From Tyto alba (taxonomy: Eukaryota; Chordata; Aves; Strigiformes; Tytonidae): DNA of 64,000 bases. The translations under genes were made by a program, and so were the position numbers. Positions 1-8,640 of this stretch are shown piece after piece. Positions within the stretch are counted from its first letter, which is position 1. Each line of letters begins with the position of its first letter. The stretch spans positions 19,763,904 to 19,827,903 of the forward strand of contig NW_024881295.1 in assembly GCF_018691265.1 (NCBI RefSeq), in the 5' to 3' direction. Below the pieces are notes generated by a model. The model had not been told where the DNA came from. It did not search any database and worked only from the letters and a program-made list of their open reading frames with translations.

Positions 1-3000
1 GCTGAAGATCTAGTCCTGTGTGCTGAGGTCACAAGCCTGAAACATGTAATACTGATGGAGACCCACCTGGTTAAGAGGTGTGAAGCCAATTGATCCAAAC
101 AGAAGTGTGGCTGACCCTCCTCAAGAGCCTCACAAGTAAAGTATGGTCACTACAACAGGAAGAAAGGAAAGGCTACGGTAGGCAGGTGGGACCATATCCA
201 ATTTTATGCTGCGCCTAGGGCCTTGGACTGCCTTAATCCCTCTGCAGAGGCAGTTTCAGGAATGGGGCCTTTGCATGGAAATAAAAATAGTAGGGCAATA
301 AACAATCATTGATTTATTAGATTATATTCATCTGCGGCTTTGTGCTGTTAAAAATTTATGCCACTTGTTCTATTTAAAGCCCTATAATTAATAACTGGTT
401 GTAAAAATTAAAGAGAAGATTGACTTAAAAATTTATATAAAGATAATATTGGCATGGTAAAGGAATTACAGTTGTCATTGAAGGACCAGACTGATGGAGT
501 ATAAAATCTTGAATTATAACCAAATAATACTGTACTTATGAATACATCTGTGCTATGTTTCTGATTTTATTCTTGATCCCCCAATTTCCTCCTGTTTCAC
601 ATATGTTTTCTAACACCTCCTAAGCATTATAGGCTCAGATGTTTTAGAGGCAGGCTGGGTTAGATTTTCAAAGGAAGCTGTAATTCATTGCACTGAATTT
701 TTAAATCTTAATACCTGTTTTCAGGTTTCATAACAGAAAAGAGTTATAACACCTTATTTTATCTCTCCAGTCCAGAAATGAAACATCAGATCACAGTCTA
801 AATTCATACATTCCCTTTGCCAGGAACGACTGATACCATGAGTTTGCAAAAATAATTTAAGTGACTTTTGTTCCCAGTGTTGTTGGGAGTCCTTTCCACA
901 TATCGCATCGCACAGTTTATGTCCCAAATGTTTAGAAATGCAAACTATGCAGGTTGACCAAGGATTAGGTTTTCTAGCCTTTAAGGGAGCTCCTTTAGTG
1001 GCCACCTGTTTTGAGAACGTAAAGTCTTTTCATAACTGTTAGGAAATAAAAGGTACAAATGCAACATTTTCTTACTTGACCTGCTTACCAGCACTATGTA
1101 GAAGTTGGACTATAGGAAAAAAAAAACAACAATGTGCTGTCGTTTCTGTTACAGAACATAAAGAACCCATACATGCATGGACAAAAGCCATTTCTGGGCA
1201 GGCAGTTGCCTGCTGTGTCTCATGTGACAGCTTTCTAGTTGTCAGCTTTTGTAAGGAGGTGCTTCTCATGGATAGCAGAATTGGACTAATAGGTGCTTTT
1301 ACAAAGATTACCTCCCTTTAACTGTCCCTTGAGCAATATAATAATGTTGTGTCCATTTTATGGATGGAGGGCACAGCTGATATTCTAGTTGGGGGAATGT
1401 GAGAGATTCCCACAAGCTCACCTTCTCCAATATATCTGTTAAATTTCTTATTTTAAGAAGAGGAATTAAACTTCAGAGCCGCTGTTAGCTAAACCATCTT
1501 TTTCCTGTACCTTCCAGAATTCAAGACCCACAGATCTTTGTTTCTTAAAGAGCTTTCACCACTACATAGAACTGAAGCCTCTAATTAGTTTTTCCTGATA
1601 TTCAAAATCTAGGCCAGAAGACAAATTTTGGTGCTTAGTTTATTGCAGCAACAACCACAGGAGTGTTTGCTTGTTTTATTTTTTGAGGGAGAGGGAATAT
1701 TGAAGCCATTTGTCCTCTCCTCTCTCCTATAAGTGAAATTTGGTATTATTCCTTTGGCTTAACATGGATATTGTTTTACTGTAACTTCCCTGTTTCCATA
1801 ACTAACGTTCAGAGTGCTGTACGTGTTTGGTTCTAGCTTGGTTGTTACACCTTTTCATCTCTGTAACAGGTTTCCTAGGAAAAGAAAAGTCCAGGGACAC
1901 CCATTTGGTTGTCACATTACCAGCACATAGAAATGGTTCATTAAATACCTGTAGGTTATCAGCAAGAGCATGAAAAGTGCATCAGGAACATAAAAAAATT
2001 AACTTCTGAGAGTATTCAGAGACAGATCCCTTTCTTTTCAGGCTATTAGACTAATCAGTAACCTGTTTTGCCTTGGTAACAAGTCCTTTGCCTGATAAAT
2101 ATCCATCACCTAATTTCTGGTTTTGCCTTGTCCAGAAAACTTTAGCAAGTACAGTTCATGCAGCAGTGGAAATGGCAGCTGCTTTGTGTTTCTATAATGT
2201 GAATCAACGGTGCATATACACAAAGAGAGCAGCCTTTTGAAAATCTGTATTTCAATAACCAGGCTGCAGTGCACTGATTTAAAAATCCAGGGAAGAATGA
2301 ATGGGTTGAGATGCTGAGCGATAATATTTTAATTAATTCCTGCTCTCTCATCAGAGACTGTTAATCTTCTACAAATGACGTCTGTGGTGTGCACACTGCA
2401 AGCAAACTTACCTCAGGTGTGAATGAATAAGGAACTCGGGCTGAGTGAAGAGAAGGTAGAAGGGATGTTGAATAGAAAAATCGCCTGCTGGGTATCTGTG
2501 AAGGCAAACATGCAGCTGTCTCTTCTTATTCCCAGACTCCATCCTGAAGAATTCCTCTGTCAGCCTTAGAGCCCTTCATGCTGTGGCTTTCCTGTGGTCC
2601 TTTATATTGGAGGCCGCACCCATTTTAGCTGATTAGTTTGAATTCCCACAGTGATTGGGTGGGTTTCTGGTAAGTAATGTGAGGAAGTCATGCTGTGGGG
2701 TCACAAACACCCAACTGCGGTTTGTTTGGAATTGGGAGATGACAGTGGCAAAAGAAAAACAGACTTTTAAATAGTAGTGCAATATATACACCTAGAGTTA
2801 AATGCTACAACGATTAGAGTGAGCTACAGACACCTGTCTTTCCCTCCTCAGTATGACTGAACTGCTTTGCTGTGCTTTTATAATAGAGAATTTAATTACA
2901 AAAAGTGAGCTATAAGCCTGACTCAGCCCAGGAACTGTGCATCTGAACAGTTTATCCAGTTCTTTTAAAATATTGATGTTGTGGCATGTATAAAGTAAAA

Positions 3001-3760
3001 GTTTCTTTCTTTTTCTTTTTTTCTTTTTTTCCTGAGTCACTATCCACTGCAGTCAGTGCACAGACAACCGCAGGTTTCAGTGCATTGTGAATCAGGATCT
3101 ATTCTAATATTTCTAGGATTAAAAGGTCTGGGTTTCACTCACATCTACATGGCATCTCTGAGTCATAGGTAGGTATGTGTGCCCTAATGCACAGGAGTCC
3201 CCCAGGACACCCCATACATGTTCCCATCAGGTCACCTGCAGCCAACTCCAGGAGCATTTCATCTATGTGGAAAGTCAGGGACTTTGGCCTTGAGCCTGTT
3301 CTTAAAATACAATGTAGTAGTTCTGCTCACCAAAATTAAAGATTTATGAGGAGAGGGAAAAGCCAAGTGCCAAAACCAATAGTCTAGTTTTTAATTTTAG
3401 TAACTGGAATTGACTGTAAAGCACAGGGTGGGAAGTTACAAAGTTCCCCTTTCTTTTTCATTTAATATTTGCTGTCCTGATTTCATACAGACACCTTTTT
3501 CATGAGGTTCTTCTCATCAACAGCTGAAAAAGTTTGAAAAGATTCAGTAAAAATAATTTTCTCTATTTTTTTCTCCTAATGTAGAAATAAAAAAAACTTT
3601 CTGAATTTTGACATAGTGTTATGCCAGTAGACGTACAAATACCCAGGGAGGGCATTGATACTCGGATCAAGGTTGGAGGGCAGAAACGCTTCTCATGTGG
3701 AAAGAATTGCTCACAGCTGGGCAACTGTGCTTAACAGTATGGAGGGGAAGGCCTGGCTCA
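1..3760. other. Unassigned AT-rich non-coding DNA
   Basis: No gene, RNA or recognisable transposable element is visible. Open frames are short (up to 83 codons), occur on both strands and lack coding character. Positions 280-460 are AT-rich with homeodomain-type cores, including a PBX/HOX-like TGATTTAT at 310-317 and TAATTA at 385-390, which is the texture of vertebrate conserved non-coding elements. That reading is inference only. A pyrimidine-rich patch lies near 3001-3032. Confidence 0.6.
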
Positions 3761-3768
3761 TCTCAGCA

Positions 3769-3829
3769 TATAAGCACGTGGAAAGGTTGGTCAACCTGTA
3801 CTGTAAAGACTATTGACCTCTATTGACCT
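3769..3829. promoter_or_regulatory. TATA-like box, E-box and DR4 nuclear-receptor site
   Basis: A TATAAG motif lies at 3769-3774, followed at once by a CACGTG E-box at 3775-3780. At 3814-3829 the plus strand reads TGACCT, four spacer bases, TGACCT. On the minus strand this is AGGTCA-n4-AGGTCA, the canonical DR4 arrangement bound by thyroid hormone receptor/RXR and LXR/RXR dimers. The repeat comes from a 10-bp tandem duplication (TATTGACCTC, TATTGACCTG). It sits about 40 bp upstream of the CpG-rich block that follows, so the two may form one module. The motifs are seen directly; receptor binding is inference. Confidence 0.45.
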
Positions 3830-3870
3830 GGGGCCCAGGGAGGGCTCAAATCTCTTGCAGGGACTGATTT

Positions 3871-4215
3871 CACGCGTAGTCATACACACACACTAAGCTG
3901 CAGAGCCGTGTGCCCCGGTACGGACGCCAGCTTCCACCAGACGTTCAATTTACATCCCTACTTTCATCGTCCTCTCTTCGGGGCCCTTCACGTCATTGCA
4001 TGTGAGCGAGCAGACCGTTAGCCCCTTGCTGCTGCTTTAGCATAACCGGGGAGCGGGGCAGCAGCGCCCGTCACGTCACACCAGCCTGACAGAGGCTGTG
4101 TCTGACGATTCCCCCCGCGCCTCCTTCGCCGTCCGGTACGCAGGGCACAAGGACCAGACAGGCTCCTGTCGCTCCCGGTCCTGGGGGTCACTGAATCCAC
4201 CTTTTTAGGCACACG
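3871..4215. promoter_or_regulatory. Small CpG island with CRE half-sites
   Basis: About 27 CpG dinucleotides fall in 345 bp, while the flanks have almost none. G+C is well above 50 percent and the rough observed/expected CpG ratio is near 1, so it meets the usual CpG-island thresholds. Four CRE half-sites are present: CGTCA at 3991-3995, 4069-4073 and 4074-4078, and TGACG at 4103-4107. It could be the first exon or promoter of an unseen transcript on either strand, or a CpG-rich enhancer. No spliced coding exon can be read from it, and the 64-codon arginine-rich minus-strand frame at 4018-4212 is what GC-rich DNA gives by chance. A GC-rich repeat fragment is the main alternative. Confidence 0.55.
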
Positions 4216-5686
4216 GGGTCAAGATCTCTGCCTTTTCTGCATGCAGCCTGTGATGGACAAGCACGTACTTCAGGAAAGTGCACATAGCTCCTATTAAAAA
4301 CAACAACTGAATAGTGTACTTTACCGTGCTGTATGTATGTATAAAAACGCAGTGCCTCAGGCAAAAAGGCTGGTTGAGAGACTCTGGGTGCTATGTAGAT
4401 GACAGATACCACTCCTTTCCTACCTATTATGACTTAAAGGAGTAAGGGGTATATTTTTCTCACAGTGGGAAGATCAGCTGATCAATGATCCTTTCGCTTC
4501 AACTGATTCTTGGTTAAAAGTCTTTTCATTTAAGAGCCCTTTGAGATTAAAAAAAAATTTACATCCGGAAAAGCTGATATCTAGATTTAATATTTATTTT
4601 CAGATAAGCAATAAAGCTTGCTTTTAATTTTATTCTTATTTGCTGAGTGAAAAGAGCTAAATATGTATGTTTTTAAATAGAGGAAAGAGGCATTAATGTA
4701 GAATGCATCTGGAGACAGCCATTTTTATGACATGTAATTAGCATCTTTCTATTTCATTACTTGTGTTATTTTAATTGGTTGTGAAATCACAACTCTGAGT
4801 TTTTGTCAGCTGAAAAATCAAGTAGTTTTGCAATGTAAATGAAGAAGTTCAAGAATTTGCATACATAGTTTTGATCAGGGACACAAACTCAAGTCCAAAT
4901 CTCTCAGTTTCTTGAGGGTACCCTACCACAAGGTAAAGGGTGAGATCTACCTGTCGATCCTGACTCCTGTATTTTTTATTAGTGAGCAAAACACACTGCT
5001 GCAGTTCATGGGTCAAAGGCAGCAGGACACAAATATGTAAATTATAATGTTTTTCAGCTCAGAAATTTTGGGTCTTTAAGCAAAAGTACGAAGGTCACTG
5101 TGGTATGAAGAGCTCATGTTTTATAGAAGGCTGCCAGGAGATTTTCAGACATGTTGAAGGGAGGATTCCAGCATGCTTATTTTAAAGCCAAGTGTACTGT
5201 ATCAGTCATCATCTTACTGTGTGAGTATGGGTGAAATGAAAATTGGGTTTACTCTGTCAGACCAGGATCAAGCGGGGTGACCTTGTACTTTAGAGACAAA
5301 AATATGGCTAGGGAGCCCTTGCTGTAATTAATTCCCTTTGCACTCCTGGATTTAGTAGGTTAGGGATGAATGAGAAGTATTCTTCAGCCCTCCAGACAAG
5401 TAGCTTGATTCTTCCATACCTGAGCTTTTATTTACTTAAATTTGTTTTACTCTCATCACTACTGTTTTTGTATATTTATGTACCTGTATGACTAAAAGCT
5501 AATAAACTCATTAATGATGATCCTTGCCATTGCTAGCACAGGTTCAAGGTCAGGTTGAAAAATGTTTACAAAAGCTTAAGAACTGCCTGCACTTAAAATA
5601 TTGTACCAGGTGATTAGGCCCACTGGAGGTCACACAGACAAATTAGACCAAAGACACCCATGATTTCAGAAAGTTTGAGAAACAGT
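4216..5686. other. Unassigned AT-rich non-coding DNA
   Basis: No gene or repeat is recognised. Positions 4560-4860 are strongly AT-rich, with a TAATTA core at 4735-4740 in a context resembling conserved non-coding elements (inference). The right end abuts the provirus LTR at 5687. Confidence 0.55.
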
Positions 5687-6009
5687 TGTTGTAGTTTAAC
5701 CTGGCAGGCAGCTAAACACCACACAGCCGTTCGTGCACTTCCCCATGGTGGGATGGGGAGAGAATCAGGAAAAAGAAAAGGCAAAACTTGTGGGTTGAGA
5801 TAAAGACAGCTTAAAAGCACAGGAAAGGAAAATAACAATAATGATGATAAGAGAATATACAAACCAAGTGATGCACGATGCAATTGCTCATCAGCCACCA
5901 CTGATGACTACCAACCACAACTGATGCCCAGCCAGTCCCTGAGCACCTCCCCCTGGCCAACTCCTCCCAGTTTTTGGTTCATCGTGATGTCATGTGTTAT
6001 GGAATATGC
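5687..6009 (-). repeat. Diverged, truncated LTR at the left end of the provirus
   Basis: This aligns by eye with the LTRs at 7451-7935 and 29751-30305. Shared blocks include the terminal TGTTGTAGTTTAACC, the segment around AAGTGATGCACGATGCA, and GGCCAACTCC. Divergence is high, roughly 20-25 percent, with an extra block of about 20 bp near 5897-5920. The U3 end is missing: similarity stops after TATGGAATAT and internal protease sequence follows. For a 3' LTR of the same insertion this divergence is discordant with its near-pristine partner on the right. Confidence 0.7.
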
Positions 6010-6330
6010 CTGGGAGGCAAGGTGGACATTTTTCAATTCCCTCCATCTCGAAGTCAGTTCTGCTGAAAGCCCACTGGCACCCTTTTGGGTCCTTGAAATA
6101 CCCTCTCCTGAGATAGTCTACGCCAAGGATGCAGAGTCTCTGGGCCAGACACAATGGGATGTTTTTGCCACTCATTCCCAGTTAGGTTCACAGTTAGCTG
6201 TTGGGATCCCCTGGACACTCCAGAAATACGGATGGGTTCTGCTCCTTTATAGCTTGATGGCATTTGATTACACTGTGGACCAGTGTCCACTAGAGCTTTA
6301 TACCCCGGTGGGTCTGACATGCCAGACCAT
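6010..6330 (-). pseudogene. Retroviral aspartic protease (pro), frameshifted
   Basis: The minus-strand frame ending at 6054 contains Asp-Thr-Gly (codons at 6279-6287), the catalytic triad of retroviral aspartic proteases, which act as homodimers to cleave Gag and Pol. The DTG is preceded by Ala-Leu-Val, as expected for this fold. The frame then shifts near 6135-6150: the continuation, with a Cys-Ile-Leu-Gly-Val-Asp-Tyr-Leu stretch typical of the protease flap-to-C-terminal region, lies in another frame (minus-strand frame ending 5990). The two frames overlap, so the product is broken. Downstream the reading runs directly into LTR DNA, so all later pol domains are lost. The family call rests on the DTG context; retroviral origin is supported by the flanking LTRs. 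Confidence 0.7.
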
Positions 6331-6810
6331 CAAATCTACACAGTTCAATAAACCCAGTTGTCCCCTTCCTCCCCCTGGCTGGAGGCAGGGCCCCTCTAGT
6401 ACTGGCCATAGTATTCGTTACTCACTTCTTGCAAATAGGAATCACAAGTCCCTTTATTAAGATCAGAAGTAAGATCAGCCCTACTACCCTGTCTGGGGAA
6501 CTGCCCAATGGAAACCAGAGCAGCAATTTTCCCAGAAGAACCCCCTTTTGTGATTGTTTTTCCTTGTAACTCATGTACCCATGCCTCTAGGGACAAGGTA
6601 GATTTTCCATTCCACATCCTCATGTCCTCTCCATGGTCATGCAAGCAAAACCACAGTGATTTGTGTCTCTCTGGAATCTCCAGGGTGACAGCACACTTTG
6701 TCCAAATATTTTTCTAGATTTTTCAGGATTCTGCACTTGTTCAGGGGTGAAGTTCCAAAATACTGGATGTGTCCACTGTCCTAGGTACTTGCCCATACTA
6801 TCTCCCACAC
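6331..6810 (-). pseudogene. gag-region remnants of the provirus
   Basis: Two minus-strand frames (6808-6620 and 6644-6396) overlap at 6620-6644 in different registers, consistent with one gag reading frame interrupted by an indel. Their place between the primer-binding-site-like sequence and the protease is where gag should lie. One carries a PEQVQNPEK-like segment followed by a tryptophan-containing stretch of the kind seen in capsid regions; the other is rich in Gly/Ser/Lys. No zinc knuckle (CCHC) is visible. The gag assignment rests mainly on position, so confidence is moderate. Confidence 0.5.
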
Positions 6811-6978
6811 CCTGCCATTCATAACTTCCAGATTTGGGGCAGATCTCTGGGTGGTATTCTTAAATAGTTGCTTAACCTTAAGCAAGCAAGACCCAAAACA
6901 TGTTCAGGAGATACAGTAATAGGACCATGCTGGTTTGAAAATCCCCAGTATATTCAAAATTCTCAAGAGGTATTGTAA

Positions 6979-7329
6979 CTAGCCTGGAAGAGAAGGGGAA
7001 GGTGGGGAAATGGGGGAAAGTACCCCACCTTGTGTTCCAAATAGATTAGGTTTCCAAGGAGAAAAGGTTAAGATTGTAAGTATTAATAGTTCCCAATATA
7101 TGGTTCGCAAAGAACGGAGATGATGGCAGTACAAATACCAGATTAGTCTCACGACCAGTAATTTTATCATATCAAAAGTCAGTGTTACACAGTACAGCAA
7201 AATGATAACCTTAATCCAGCCCCCAGAGGTGATAAACAGCACAACAGGGAACATACACAGCAAGTAAGGTGTTGCATAACACAACTCTGAGAACAAGCAC
7301 AGCAGCTCTGAGAGCAAATAAATCAACAT
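6979..7329 (-). other. Uninterrupted hydrophobic ORF in the provirus leader
   Basis: A 116-codon ATG-initiated frame lies between the primer-binding-site-like sequence and the gag remnants. It has about three hydrophobic stretches (near residues 20-35, 39-51 and 54-68), then a basic segment and a proline/serine-rich tail. I recognise no protein family. It is open although the neighbouring protease and gag frames are broken. The caution is that the minus strand is T-rich here, and T-rich codons give Phe, Leu, Ile and Val by default, so the hydrophobic character may be compositional. It could be a leader ORF of this retrovirus family or a chance frame. Confidence 0.25.
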
Positions 7330-7424
7330 TGTGACCAGTGCCTATTAAACTAATGTAACGAATGCTTATAACAAGTTTGTTTTAACATGCTCTGGTCATA
7401 TCTGCTATTAGCGCAACACTTTGT

Positions 7425-7442
7425 GCTCCATGAGGGGCACCA
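7425..7442 (-). other. Primer-binding-site-like sequence (tRNA-Lys type)
   Basis: On the minus strand, 8 bp after the LTR terminus, the sequence reads TGGTGCCCCTCATGGAGC. It starts with TGG and matches about 13 of 18 positions of the tRNA-Lys(1,2)-type primer-binding site, where reverse transcription of minus-strand DNA is primed. The 8-bp gap to the LTR is a little long and several mismatches are present, so another tRNA could be the true primer. Confidence 0.5.
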
Positions 7443-7450
7443 AAAAGAAC

Positions 7451-7935
7451 TGTTGTAGTTTAACCCGGCAGACACCTAAACAACACAGAACCATTTGCTG
7501 TTTAATAGGACAGGAAAGGAAGGGAAAATAATAATAATAATGGTAAAGGAATATACGGAACAAGTGATGCACGATGCAGTTGCTCACCACCTGCGGTCTG
7601 ATGCCCAGCCAGTCCCCCAGCATCAGGCCACCACCCCTGGCCAACTCCCCCCAGGTTTATTGTCCAGCATAACATCACACGCTATGGAATATCCCTCTGG
7701 CCAGTTGGGGTCAGCTGTCCTGGCTGTGTCCCCTCCCGGCTCCCTGTGCACCCCAGCCTGCTCGCTGGCAGGGCAGCATGACAAGCTGAAAAGTCCTTGA
7801 CTTCGTGTAAACCCCGCTCAGCAACAACTAAAACATCAGTGTGTTATCAGCATTATTCTCATCTTAAATCCCAAACACAGCACAGTACCAGCTGCTAGGA
7901 AGAAAATGAACTCTATCCCACCTGAAGCCAGGACA
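7451..7935 (-). repeat. Young-looking LTR at the right end of the provirus
   Basis: On the minus strand it starts TGTCCTGG at 7935 and ends ACAACA at 7451, with the TG...CA termini of a retroviral LTR. Positions 7500-7935 match the solo LTR at 29751-30186 in inverted orientation, with equal length (436 bp) and only three differences that I could find by direct comparison. The terminal 49 bp (7451-7499) instead resemble the old left LTR, and about 70 bp of the U5-like region are missing relative to the solo LTR. The similarity breaks at the ATTAAAC polyadenylation-signal-like motif. A (TAA)n run lies at about 7527-7540. Confidence 0.85.
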
Positions 7936-7949
7936 ACTATTCTAACACT

Positions 7950-8640
7950 TTCCTTCACTGTTATCTTCGTTCTTTTCATCTCCCAATTTCATTCTGTCTT
8001 CTTATCTTCACTGCATTTCTGTTTCCTCCATTAAGTCTATTGTTTTCCATCTTCTTTTTATTCCCTTCTTTACTTACGCCTCTCTTTCTCTTATCAGCTC
8101 TGTTTTTATAATAGTCACAGTTGAAAAATGTCACGTAACCAGTATCTTCACCGTATTCATCTGTGTAACTCCTTTTCTATAGGGACCGTTCTTGGATTAC
8201 CCAAATACTATGCTTGCTTAGTTATAAAATAAAGCACAGACAAAATTATATGTGACCTTTCCTTTTTTTTCTCACAGTTATTGGAGTTCAGCTCCAGCTC
8301 ATGCAGGGCAGGGTTCACCACTGGCTGCAAATTCTTCAGTCCCTGTGTCTACAGCCTACCCACATCCCACTGTGTTCTCATCTACCTTTGCTGCTACCCT
8401 GCCCCTCTCTTTGATCTCCTTTTTGTGGTTTTCTCCTGCAGTTCAGCATCTCTGTTACTCTGTTCTTTCCCTCTTCTCTTCTGCTGCCTTCTCCCTCCTG
8501 TTCATAATCTCAATCTCTTCCCAGTTTCTCTGCATCCTTGCCCTGTTCTGCTCTTGCAAGCTTCCTCCCTACTGTCTTGTTTCTCTTGTGCTTTACCTGA
8601 GCACCACTGAGGGGGGATTTCTGCTCTCTGGACTGTAATC
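7950..8640 (+). other. Pyrimidine-rich block
   Basis: The plus strand is strongly enriched for C and T over about 650 bp, especially 7960-8110 and 8240-8600, starting just outside the provirus LTR. Two overlapping frames (8252-8638 and 8281-8610) are open because TTC, CTC, TCT and CCT codons contain no stop; they are Ser/Phe/Leu-rich and have no protein-like character. No gene is called. Confidence 0.5.

Larger units (their letters stand above)
5687..7935 (-). mobile_element. Defective endogenous retrovirus, LTR to LTR, internally deleted
   Basis: Reading the minus strand from right to left: LTR (7935-7451), primer-binding-site-like sequence (7442-7425), leader, gag-region remnants (about 6810-6331), protease (about 6330-6010), then a truncated LTR (6009-5687). 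Reverse transcriptase, RNase H, integrase and env are absent; the protease frame runs straight into LTR sequence near 6009. Both LTRs end in the same 15 bp (starting TGTTGTAG on the plus strand). The outer flanks, AACAGT on the left and ACTATT on the right, give no clear target duplication, so the element may be a product of deletion or recombination rather than one intact insertion. The class (ERVL-like or ERVK-like) is left open. Confidence 0.8.

Noticed and set aside
5924..6460. 178-codon plus-strand open frame
   Set aside because: It lies antisense to the provirus protease and crosses the LTR/internal junction, so it is a shadow of retroviral sequence.
7495..7800. Frame repeated exactly at 29886-30146 on the other strand (86 residues identical)
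   Set aside because: The identity comes from the duplicated LTR, not from a conserved gene; it did lead to the inverted-LTR finding.
8252..8638. 128-codon hydrophobic frame
   Set aside because: Open because the strand is almost all pyrimidine; two frames are open at once, which marks composition rather than coding.
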